Source: Novosphingobium sp. (GTDB lineage: Bacteria > Pseudomonadota > Alphaproteobacteria > Sphingomonadales > Sphingomonadaceae). From it: 64,000 bases of DNA. This document shows, in pieces, positions 35,973 through 43,159 of this stretch (the stretch's first letter is position 1; each line of letters begins with the position of its first letter). The stretch is taken from assembly GCF_024642085.1 (NCBI RefSeq), contig NZ_JAHEBV010000015.1:1-64000 (forward strand), given 5' to 3'. The position numbers and the translations under genes are program-made. Below the pieces are notes generated by a model. The model was not told the origin of the DNA and ran no database searches. It worked only from the letters and a program-made list of their open reading frames with translations.

Positions 35973-36200
35973 ATGAAGTCCGATATCCATCCCGACTATC
36001 ACATGATCAAGGTGCAGATGACCGACGGCACCGTCTTCGAAACTCGCTCCACCTGGGGCAAGGAAGGCGACACGCTCGTTTTGGAAATCGACCCTACTTC
36101 GCATCCGGCCTGGACCGGTGGTACGCGTCAGCTTGATTCGGGTGGCCGTGTTGCACAGTTCAACAAGCGCTTTGGCGGGCTTTCTCTTAAGAAAAACTGA
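35973..36200 (+). CDS. rpmE: 50S ribosomal protein L31, cysteine-free form
   Basis: A 75-residue large-subunit protein. [18 protein letters not shown] starts it and [14 protein letters not shown] ends it, both typical L31. There is no CxxC zinc motif at all, so this is a zinc-independent (C-minus) form. The gap before it has two short hairpins (near 35903-35920 and 35937-35950), which might take part in leader control, and a clear terminator follows at 36239. Confidence 0.97.
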   Translation: MKSDIHPDYHMIKVQMTDGTVFETRSTWGKEGDTLVLEIDPTSHPAWTGGTRQLDSGGRVAQFNKRFGGLSLKKN

Positions 36201-36238
36201 TTGCTGCGGGCCGTATTGCCGGCGCGATAGTCACGAAC

Positions 36239-36265
36239 AGGGCGTCCTCAGGGGGCGCCCTTTTT
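36239..36265 (+). terminator. Intrinsic terminator after rpmE
   Basis: Stem AGGGCG with CGCCCT, extended by TCC/GGG inside, is followed directly by TTTTT. It also lies at the end of the convergent PilZ gene, but the T run is oriented for the plus strand. Confidence 0.85.
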
Positions 36266-36267
36266 CG

Positions 36268-36606
36268 TCAGATATTCCACTGCGCTGCAAGGGTGTCGGC
36301 ATCGCCGTCGGGAATGGGGCGCAAGAACTCCACGCCGCATGATCCGCTGCGAATCCACCGGACAATAGCCTGGACCGATTTTTCAGCGGTAAGCTGAATT
36401 GACACGAACATTCCGCAGCGCATCCAATCGGCATCCGCGACGACGTTGCAGCCATAGGTCGAAATATCGTTGAGGCGCGCAGATATGCTGTTGCCATGCG
36501 ATGAACTCACCAAGACCGCTGCTGATGCGGACTGGCGCATGGCACGGCGTGTCATGGGGCGCTTGTCACCGTCCAGTCGGTCCTGCACCTTGGCATTGCT
36601 AGTCAA
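36268..36606 (-). CDS. PilZ-domain protein, probable c-di-GMP effector
   Basis: A 112-residue single-domain protein. The PilZ ligand motifs are present in order: an Arg-rich RRAMR stretch near residues 20-24 and NDISTYGCNV near 46-55, then the V.W.....GVEF strand near 82-94. These bind the c-di-GMP dimer, so the protein probably relays second-messenger levels to motility, polysaccharide or another target. The start is most likely the TTG at 36606, with GGGGA 8 bases upstream; the next ATG would cut into the first Arg motif region. Confidence 0.85.
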   Translation of the reverse strand: MTSNAKVQDRLDGDKRPMTRRAMRQSASAAVLVSSSHGNSISARLNDISTYGCNVVADADWMRCGMFVSIQLTAEKSVQAIVRWIRSGSCGVEFLRPIPDGDADTLAAQWNI

Positions 36607-36653
36607 CGGATAATTCCCCGAATGTCTGCATATTGGAACGGCATCTTACGCAG

Positions 36654-36680
36654 CGATGGTTAAGCAATTACCAACCATCG
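36654..36680. repeat. Inverted repeat upstream of PilZ gene
   Basis: Perfect 8-bp arms CGATGGTT and AACCATCG flank an 11-base spacer, about 50 bp upstream of the PilZ start. It could be an operator for PilZ or an RNA hairpin. Confidence 0.4.
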
Positions 36681-36820
36681 TTGAAGCAGGACGGGTTCAG
36701 TCGCCGACAGGATTCGCTGTCAGTCAACAACCGCCGAAACCGCTGTGTAAGAAAATTACGTCTGGCAGAATCTTGCGCAGTTTTCGCTTCCCATTACTGG
36801 CCTGTTGTGCAAGAGGCCGC

Positions 36821-36846
36821 GCCTGCATCGGACAAGGCTTGCAGGC
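36821..36846. repeat. Inverted repeat upstream of tRNA-His
   Basis: Perfect 7-bp arms GCCTGCA and TGCAGGC flank a 12-base spacer, 50 bp before the tRNA. No T tract follows, so it is not a clear terminator. Confidence 0.4.
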
Positions 36847-36896
36847 CTGACCGGAGCTACCTATGGCGCCGCGTCTCGGCACGCGCGCGAGGTTAT

Positions 36897-36974
36897 GGCG
36901 ATCGTAGCTCAGTTGGTTAGAGCGCCGGTTTGTGGTACCGGAGGTCGTGGGTTCGAACCCCATCGGTCGCCCCA
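36897..36974 (+). tRNA. tRNA-His (GTG) with encoded G-1 and CCA
   Basis: The cloverleaf reads with G-1 at 36897, an acceptor stem GCGATCG/CGGTCGC containing one wobble pair, anticodon stem CCGGT/ACCGG, and loop TTGTGGT with anticodon GTG at 36932-36934. C73 is at 36971 and CCA at 36972-36974. The G-1:C73 pair is the usual HisRS identity element. Confidence 0.96.
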
Positions 36975-37011
36975 GCTTTTCTGATGCGCGTGCCCTATTG
37001 GGGAAACGCAC

Positions 37012-38076
37012 GTGCCGGCATTCTGGGAAGAACCTGATTTCGATGACCACGAAACCGTGCACTTCGTGCGTGACCGGGAAAGCGGCTTGACCGCGATTAT
37101 TGCTTTGCATTCGACCCACCTTGGCCCTGGCGCTGGCGGCACCCGGTTTTGGCATTATGCCGATCCAGCCATGGCAATGCGTGACGCGCTGCGCCTGTCC
37201 CGGGGGATGAGCTACAAGAATGCGATGGCCGGGCTGCCGATGGGCGGCGGCAAAGCTGTTATCCTGGCCGATGCCGATCGAACAAAGACACCCGCGATGC
37301 TGGCTTCCTTTGGCGATGCGGTCGAAAGTCTGGGCGGTCGCTATGTTACCGCCGAAGATGTCGGGATCAGCGAAGCTGACATGGTCGCCGTGTCGCGGCG
37401 CACGCGCCATGTCACCGGACTTCCTGTTACGCAGGGCGGCAGTGCAGGGGGCGATCCCGGGCCGTTTACGGCCTATGGTATCTTCTTGGGGATCAAGGCA
37501 GCTGTGAAACAACAGCTTGGCAAGGCTGACATGTCCGGCGTGCATGTAGCGGTTCAGGGGACCGGTAGCGTTGGCGGCGGCTTGGCCCGGCTCTTGGCTG
37601 CCGAAGGAGCAAAGCTAACGCTTGCCGATGTTGATCAGGTTCGCGCCGCCGGGCTGGCGGCAGAACTGGGCGTGCAGCAGGCGTCTCCAGACGCCATCAT
37701 GGATATTCCATGTGATGTGTTCAGCCCAAATGCGCTGGGCGCAGTCCTGGACGATGCCGGCATTGCCCGCCTTCAAGCGCCGGTTGTGGCTGGAGGTGCC
37801 AACAACCAATTGGCCCGGCGGCAGCACGGCCAGACGCTTGCCGCGCGAGGCATTCTTTACGCGCCCGATTACGTCATCAACGCCGGCGGCATCATCGCGG
37901 TCGCATTGGAATACCTGGCGCGCGAACAAGGCGAAACTTGCACCCTTGAAACGGTACGCCGACGGATTGAGCAGATACCGAACCGCTTGCTGCAGATTTG
38001 GGCCGATGCTGCCAGCACCGGCCGGTCCAGCGATCAGGTTGCCGACGCGATGGCACAATCATTGATTGGACGCTAA
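37012..38076 (+). CDS. Leucine/phenylalanine/valine dehydrogenase family enzyme
   Basis: A 354-residue NAD-dependent amino acid dehydrogenase that interconverts branched-chain or aromatic amino acids and 2-oxo acids with ammonia. THLGPGAGGTRF, MSYKNAMAGLPMGGGKAVI with substrate and catalytic lysines 69 and 81, and TAEDVGI are family motifs; the Rossmann glycine loop is VAVQGTGSVGGGLA near residues 177-190. The start is a GTG at 37012. The position-113-type specificity residues cannot be used safely to choose leucine over phenylalanine or valine. It stands alone after tRNA-His. Confidence 0.93.
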   Translation: MPAFWEEPDFDDHETVHFVRDRESGLTAIIALHSTHLGPGAGGTRFWHYADPAMAMRDALRLSRGMSYKNAMAGLPMGGGKAVILADADRTKTPAMLASFGDAVESLGGRYVTAEDVGISEADMVAVSRRTRHVTGLPVTQGGSAGGDPGPFTAYGIFLGIKAAVKQQLGKADMSGVHVAVQGTGSVGGGLARLLAAEGAKLTLADVDQVRAAGLAAELGVQQASPDAIMDIPCDVFSPNALGAVLDDAGIARLQAPVVAGGANNQLARRQHGQTLAARGILYAPDYVINAGGIIAVALEYLAREQGETCTLETVRRRIEQIPNRLLQIWADAASTGRSSDQVADAMAQSLIGR

Positions 38077-38170
38077 CACCGCGCAGCCGTGCCGTCCGGG
38101 ATGTGCGCAATTGCCTTGCGGCACGCTTCTCGCAGTGCCAAAGGGCGCCAGAGTTACACGGATCGCACCC

Positions 38171-38902
38171 ATGCATGGCTTCGCCAATCCTGCCCGCTTT
38201 TTGCGGCTCGCGCGCCTGTTGACAGCGCCGCTGCTGATATCCGGGTTAGCTCTTGCCGCGGCAGTATTGGTCTGGGGATTACTGGGTGCCCCGGCAGAGC
38301 GGTTGCAGGGCGAATCGGTCCGTATTCTGTTCGTCCACGTGCCGGCCGCCTGGCTCGCCATGGGAGGGTGGATAGCCATTGCGGTTGCCAGTCTGACCGA
38401 ACTGGTGTGGCGCCATCCTCTGGCGGGCATCGCGGCCCGGGCTGTAGCCTTGCCTGGGGCAGTCTTTGCGGCGCTGTGCCTGGTAACCGGTTCGCTGTGG
38501 GGCCGTCCGGCATGGGGTACATGGTGGGTGTGGGACGGGCGGCTTACATCAATGTTGGTTCTGTTATTTCTTTATCTCGCCTATATCGCACTAGCCGATG
38601 CGGCGACGCGTGACGGACAGAGCCGTTCGGGGATTCCTGCCATCTTTGGTCTAGTTGGCGCGGTCAACATCCCGATTATCCACTATTCAGTGCTATGGTG
38701 GAACAGCCTGCACCAACCACCGTCACTGTCGGCAGGAAAGTCGGAAATGGCGGCACCGTTTCTTGTCGGACTGTTAAGCGCAACGTTTGCATTTTCAGTG
38801 ATCTTTGGCGGCATCGTATTAGCCCGAATGCGGACGATCCTTGCTAATCAACAGGCCGAAGCGCGCCTGCGCCGCCGTGCGATGCAGGCCGCCGATGGTT
38901 GA
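38171..38902 (+). CDS. ccmC: Heme exporter/handler CcmC
   Basis: A 243-residue polytopic membrane protein of cytochrome c maturation System I. It carries the tryptophan-rich heme-handling motif WGTWWVWD near residue 118 and flanking histidines in FVHVPAAW (near 57) and IHYSVLWWN (near 178). It passes heme to CcmE with CcmAB and CcmD. The ATG at 38171 gives the family N-terminus; longer in-frame options run into the previous gene. It starts an operon ccmC-D-E-F-G-H-I, overlapping ccmD by 8 bp. Confidence 0.97.
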   Translation: MHGFANPARFLRLARLLTAPLLISGLALAAAVLVWGLLGAPAERLQGESVRILFVHVPAAWLAMGGWIAIAVASLTELVWRHPLAGIAARAVALPGAVFAALCLVTGSLWGRPAWGTWWVWDGRLTSMLVLLFLYLAYIALADAATRDGQSRSGIPAIFGLVGAVNIPIIHYSVLWWNSLHQPPSLSAGKSEMAAPFLVGLLSATFAFSVIFGGIVLARMRTILANQQAEARLRRRAMQAADG

Positions 38903-39035
38903 AGGTCTCAATCATTGGCCTTTCGTTCTGACCGCCTACGGGCTTACGTTCGCGGTCACCTGCGGACTTGCAGCGTGGGCTTGGTTATCAATGCGCAAAG
39001 CCGAAGCGCGCCGCGAACGGGGTCGAGAACGGTGA
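38895..39035 (+). CDS. ccmD: Heme exporter protein D, CcmD
   Basis: A 46-residue single-span protein. One membrane segment (about residues 9-32) is followed by a strongly basic tail (RKAEARRERGRER). Size, topology and place between ccmC and ccmE are those of CcmD, which helps release holo-CcmE from CcmABC. The ATG overlaps the ccmC stop; its own stop overlaps the ccmE GTG start. Sequence identity is low in this family, so position carries the call. Confidence 0.88.
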   Translation: MVEGLNHWPFVLTAYGLTFAVTCGLAAWAWLSMRKAEARRERGRER

Positions 39036-39490
39036 GCGGTCCTATAAAGGCCAAACATCAACGGCTGATCCTTGTCCTGATCGCGCTAGCTGCGATGACC
39101 GGAGCGGGGCTATTGGCTGCTTGGGCGCTGCGTAATCAAGCCAGCTACTTCTACTTGCCGACCCAGATCGCCAATGATCCACCTGAGGTCGGGCGCGCAG
39201 TTCGACTTGGTGGAATGGTTGAGGCGGGGTCGTTGAAGAAAGGCGCTGATGGGGTCACCCTTTCTTTCATCGTCGGCGACGACAAGTCGCGCGTGCCAGT
39301 GCAATTCAAGGGGATCGCTCCCGACTTGTTCAAGGAGGGTTCGGGTGTTGTCGCCGAAGGACGGATTTTGCCCGATGGCACTTTTTTGGCGGATAATCTC
39401 CTTGCCAAGCATGACGAGAAGTATGTGCCCCGCGAAATGAAAGATATGACAGAAGCACAGGCTCGCCGCAAAGTTAAGGAAACGCGGTGA
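39032..39490 (+). CDS. ccmE: Cytochrome c-type biogenesis heme chaperone CcmE
   Basis: A 152-residue periplasmic heme chaperone with an N-terminal membrane anchor (about 11-32) and an OB-fold. The covalent heme-binding histidine is His127 in LAKHDEKYVP, with Tyr131 four residues later. The GTG at 39032 overlaps the ccmD stop. It accepts heme from CcmC and passes it to CcmF. Length is standard. Confidence 0.97.
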   Translation: MSGPIKAKHQRLILVLIALAAMTGAGLLAAWALRNQASYFYLPTQIANDPPEVGRAVRLGGMVEAGSLKKGADGVTLSFIVGDDKSRVPVQFKGIAPDLFKEGSGVVAEGRILPDGTFLADNLLAKHDEKYVPREMKDMTEAQARRKVKETR

Positions 39491-41430
39491 TTGCAAACTT
39501 TGGCTTGGCTGCTCTGTGGTTTGCTGCCGCACTGGCGATATTGCAAATGGTCGCAGCTGGGCTGAGCATCAGGCGCGACAACCCGGTGTTGGCCGGCTTG
39601 GTGCGGCCGGCTGCGATTGTCCAGGGGCTGCTTGCCGCTGCAGCCTTCGGCGCGCTGATTGCCCTGTTTTGGCGAACCGACCTGTCGGTCAAGCTGGTCG
39701 CTATGAACTCACACTCGGCCAAGCCGCTGCTGTATAAGATTGCCGGGACCTGGGGAAACCACGAAGGCTCAATGCTGCTGTGGGTTACGATCATGGGTCT
39801 TGCAGGAGCTTTCGTAGCTTTGGTCGAGCGGCGCCTGACAGAGCGCGCGATGCTGGCCACGCTTGGTGCTCAAGCCTTTGTCAGCATCGGGTTCTACGCC
39901 TTCCTGCTAGTGGCTTCCAACCCGTTTGAACGGTTAAACCCAGCCCCGCCGGAAGGGCTGGGCCTAAACCCGTTGTTGCAAGATCCTGGCCTCGCCTTTC
40001 ATCCGCCTACGCTTTATTTTGGCTATGTCGGCCTTTCGATTGCCTTCAGCTTTGCGGTAGGCGCTCTGATCACACGCGAAGTATCGCCATTGTTTGCGCG
40101 TACGATGCGACCATGGGTGTTGGGGGCATGGATATTCCTTACGCTTGGAATCACGGCGGGTTCGTATTGGGCATATTACGAGCTGGGCTGGGGCGGTTGG
40201 TGGTTTTGGGATCCGGTCGAGAACGCCAGTCTGATGCCTTGGCTAGCTGCCACGGCGCTACTCCATTCAGTCAGCGTACTTGCCTCGCGCAACGCACTGC
40301 GCGCTTGGACAGTCATGCTTGGCGTGGTCGCTTTTTCGATGTCGATGATCGGTACATTTCTGGTGCGCTCCGGTATCCTGACAAGTGTTCATGCGTTCGC
40401 GGTTGATCCAACGCGCGGGACTTTTATCCTGGTCCTGCTGGCAATCTACATCGGCGGGGCGTTGCTTCTCTTTGCGCTGCGCGCAGCGACAGTTACTGAA
40501 GGGCAGCGCTTTACCGTGACCAGCCGTGAAGGCGCGCTTGTTTGCAATAACGTAATGCTAACGGCAACGCTGGGTATTGTCCTGATCGGTACACTTTACC
40601 CGTTGCTGGCCGAAGCCATGGGAAACAAGGTGTCTGTCGGCCCGCCTTATTTCAATCCGATGAGCGCAATGTTTGTCCTGCCGATGCTGGTCGTGATGGG
40701 CGTTGGACCGCTGCTGCGCTGGCGGCGCGATAAGCTGGTTCGGATCGGCCGTCGCCTGATCGCGCCTGCTTTTTTCTCTGCTGGAGGCATGATCTTCATG
40801 CTGGTCAAAGGGGCCAGCGCTCTTCCTGCGCTTGGCATGATGGTGGCGGCCGGGCTGCTCGTCGCTTCATTAATGCCGCTCTCAGGACGGCGGCTACGCA
40901 TGGTCACGCTTCCGTTATGGGGAATGGTTCTTGCCCATTTCGGCGTGGCCGTCGCGTTGTTCGGCATGGCGGCGGACAGCGCTTTTACCAAGGAGCGCCT
41001 GATTGCCGCTCGGATAGGCCAAACGACCGATGTGGGTCCGTGGAAGGTAGAACTGCAAACAATCATGCCGGTCGCCGGGCCCAACTGGACAGCGCTGGAA
41101 GGCGCGCTAGCGGCCACTTATCAGGGCGATCACACAGTCATCCTGCGCACTCAGTCACGCAGCTTCTGGGCTCCTTTTCAGCAGACTAATGAATCGGCGC
41201 TGCACACGCGTTGGAATGGCCAGCTTTACGTCGTACTTGGTGATCAGGTAGAAGGCGGGCGCTGGCAACTACGCCTGTGGTGGAAGCCGTTTGTTACACT
41301 GATCTGGCTGGGTGGCGTGTTGATCGCGCTGGGAGGACTGTTGGCGCTGACTGGCCGCGTTGCTAGCGATCTACGCCGACTTGTTGCTGTCAACATGATC
41401 GCCTATCGCCGAAAGCGTCAAGGCCGATGA
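39487..41430 (+). CDS. ccmF: Cytochrome c heme lyase subunit CcmF
   Basis: A 647-residue multi-span membrane protein that attaches heme to apocytochrome c in the System I lyase. WGGWWFWDPVENAS near residue 236-249 is the WWD heme domain, and FHPPTLYFGYVG near 172 holds a conserved His. The GTG start overlaps the ccmE stop (GTGA). The C-terminal periplasmic region and last two spans are present, so the gene is full length. It is followed by ccmG with a 4-base overlap. Confidence 0.98.
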   Translation: MIANFGLAALWFAAALAILQMVAAGLSIRRDNPVLAGLVRPAAIVQGLLAAAAFGALIALFWRTDLSVKLVAMNSHSAKPLLYKIAGTWGNHEGSMLLWVTIMGLAGAFVALVERRLTERAMLATLGAQAFVSIGFYAFLLVASNPFERLNPAPPEGLGLNPLLQDPGLAFHPPTLYFGYVGLSIAFSFAVGALITREVSPLFARTMRPWVLGAWIFLTLGITAGSYWAYYELGWGGWWFWDPVENASLMPWLAATALLHSVSVLASRNALRAWTVMLGVVAFSMSMIGTFLVRSGILTSVHAFAVDPTRGTFILVLLAIYIGGALLLFALRAATVTEGQRFTVTSREGALVCNNVMLTATLGIVLIGTLYPLLAEAMGNKVSVGPPYFNPMSAMFVLPMLVVMGVGPLLRWRRDKLVRIGRRLIAPAFFSAGGMIFMLVKGASALPALGMMVAAGLLVASLMPLSGRRLRMVTLPLWGMVLAHFGVAVALFGMAADSAFTKERLIAARIGQTTDVGPWKVELQTIMPVAGPNWTALEGALAATYQGDHTVILRTQSRSFWAPFQQTNESALHTRWNGQLYVVLGDQVEGGRWQLRLWWKPFVTLIWLGGVLIALGGLLALTGRVASDLRRLVAVNMIAYRRKRQGR

Positions 41431-41987
41431 GCGATACCAGTGTCCCTTTGGTCAAAACATCAGGTCTTACCCTGTGGCTTCCGCTAGCGCTTTTCTCTGG
41501 GTTTGTGGCCCTAGTCTTGGTCGGCCTGCTGCGACCGGCCAGCCGCGAAGTGCAAAGTGCGATGATTGGCAAGCCTTTGCCGGCATTTTCCCTGAAGCCA
41601 GCGATTCCGGATATCCCCGGGCTGGCCCATACGAACTTTGTCGGTGGCAAACCTCGATTGCTCAACATTTTCGCCAGCTGGTGCGTGCCCTGTGCCGCCG
41701 AGGCGCCGCAGTTGGAGGCACTGCGCCGCTCGGGAATTGAGATCGACGGCGTCGCAATCCGCGACACGCAGGCTGATCTAAGGTTATTTTTCGCCCGAAA
41801 TGGCAATCCCTATTCACGCATCGGGGCCGACAATGTCAGCGCTGTTCAGTTTGCCATCGGCTCTTCGGGCGTTCCAGAAAGCTTCATAGTCGATGGCCGC
41901 GGGATCATCCGCTATCAGCACATCGGCGATATCCGACCCGAACAGGTAGAAATAATCCTCGCGCGGCTCAAGGAGGCAGAGCATTGA
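41427..41987 (+). CDS. ccmG: Thiol:disulfide interchange protein CcmG/DsbE
   Basis: A 186-residue membrane-tethered periplasmic thioredoxin that reduces the CXXCH cysteines of apocytochrome c. One membrane span lies at about 15-35. The redox motif is FASWCVPC with Cys86 and Cys89, and the cis-Pro loop is SGVPESFIVD near 147. The ATG overlaps the ccmF stop and its own end carries a strong AAGGAGG for the TTG start of ccmH. Confidence 0.96.
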   Translation: MSDTSVPLVKTSGLTLWLPLALFSGFVALVLVGLLRPASREVQSAMIGKPLPAFSLKPAIPDIPGLAHTNFVGGKPRLLNIFASWCVPCAAEAPQLEALRRSGIEIDGVAIRDTQADLRLFFARNGNPYSRIGADNVSAVQFAIGSSGVPESFIVDGRGIIRYQHIGDIRPEQVEIILARLKEAEH

Positions 41988-42397
41988 TCCGTTTGCTGTT
42001 CGCCGCAACGCTGCTGCTGGTTGCCGTGCCAACTACCGCACAGGACAAGTTGCCGCCCGCGCCTTACGCGTATCGCCAACTTGACGATCCACAACAGGAA
42101 GACAGTGCCAAAGCGCTGATGGACACGTTGCGATGCCTCCAATGCCAAGGCCAAGCAATTTCGGATTCCGATGCGCCAATCGCCGGTGATATGCGCAATC
42201 AGGTGCGACTGCGAATAGCGCAGGGAGAGAGTCCTGAAGCGATCCGGGCCTGGTTGGTTGAACGCTATGGTTCCTACGTCAGCTACAAGCCGCATATAGG
42301 TTTGCAGACCTGGCCACTGTTCGTGGCACCTGCGGCTTTCGTGGCCCTGGCGGCACTCGTCCTTCGGAAGCGTTTTGGCAAAGGGGACAGCGCATGA
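41984..42397 (+). CDS. ccmH: Cytochrome c-type biogenesis protein CcmH
   Basis: A 137-residue periplasmic thiol-reducing subunit. A signal peptide ends near residue 19, the RCLQCQGQ motif has Cys51 and Cys54, and a C-terminal span (about 108-128) anchors it. The start is the TTG at 41984, strongly supported by AAGGAGG 7 bases upstream, overlapping the ccmG stop. This is the short (single-domain) CcmH; the TPR part is the separate next gene. Confidence 0.96.
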   Translation: MIRLLFAATLLLVAVPTTAQDKLPPAPYAYRQLDDPQQEDSAKALMDTLRCLQCQGQAISDSDAPIAGDMRNQVRLRIAQGESPEAIRAWLVERYGSYVSYKPHIGLQTWPLFVAPAAFVALAALVLRKRFGKGDSA

Positions 42398-43041
42398 CCT
42401 GGTTGATGATAGGACTGCTTGGAGCCGCCACCTTTGCCTTCATGGCGTTAGTGCTCAAAGCGCCTCGCCCGGGGTGGGAGGCCGCTGGTGCGGCATTGAT
42501 GCTGGGCGCGGCGGGTTTCGCATGGCAGACAAACCCAAAACTACCGGGCGCGCCCAAGACTGCTTCAGCGCAGGGCCGATCGTCTGGAGCCGACTTGGTG
42601 GAAGCGCGCAAGGCGCTGTCGTCGAGCGGCGCACGGTCTGCCAACCAATGGAGCATAATCGCCGACGGACTGGCGCGCAACGGGAACTATGGCGACGCTG
42701 CGGGCGTTCTTGTCGCAGCCGTGGAAAAGGATCCGCGAAATGCTGATGCTTGGCTTGCCATGGCTAATGACCTTGTTGCCCACGCCGATGGAGTACTCAC
42801 GCCGGCCGCCCAATTTGCTTTTGCAAAGGCCGCTGCGGCGGATCCTGCTAATCCTGGGCCCGATTATTTCGAGGGTCTGGCGCTTGCTACGAACGGGCAG
42901 CTGGATGAAGGACGGTTGCGTTGGTCGCGGCTGTTGGCTCGATCTCCAGCGTCAGCACCGTGGCGGGCCGATTTGGAGCAACGGCTGGCGCGACTTGACG
43001 CGTTTATCGCGGCACGAGATTCAGGGCAATTGACTCAATGA
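42394..43041 (+). CDS. ccmI: TPR-containing cytochrome c biogenesis protein CcmI-like
   Basis: A 215-residue protein with two N-terminal membrane spans (residues 2-21 and 30-45) and a soluble part of TPR-like helices, including AVEKDPRNADAWLAMANDL near 110-128 and AAAADPANPGPDYFEGLALA near 146-165. CcmI (CycH) holds apocytochrome c for the lyase. It is shorter than typical CcmI, but the overlap with ccmH (ATGA) and order support the role. It ends the ccm operon; ccmA and ccmB are not in the window. Confidence 0.85.
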   Translation: MTWLMIGLLGAATFAFMALVLKAPRPGWEAAGAALMLGAAGFAWQTNPKLPGAPKTASAQGRSSGADLVEARKALSSSGARSANQWSIIADGLARNGNYGDAAGVLVAAVEKDPRNADAWLAMANDLVAHADGVLTPAAQFAFAKAAAADPANPGPDYFEGLALATNGQLDEGRLRWSRLLARSPASAPWRADLEQRLARLDAFIAARDSGQLTQ

Positions 43042-43159
43042 CGTCGGGAACCTTCAGCGTCGGCTTGTTGCTCGGTTTCTGCCATGATGCTACTTCGCAG
43101 CAGCTTGTGCCGGCTGTTAAAATCGGCGTGACGCAGAACAATCAGGGGCACATGCAAGT

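Larger units (their letters stand above)
36607..36896. other. 290-bp non-coding, hairpin-rich region upstream of tRNA-His
   Basis: No coding potential is credible. It contains three inverted repeats: CGATGGTT/AACCATCG (36654-36680), GACAG/CTGTC near 36706-36722, and GCCTGCA/TGCAGGC (36821-36846). It must include the promoters for PilZ (minus) and tRNA-His (plus). A small RNA is possible but not shown. Confidence 0.45.
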
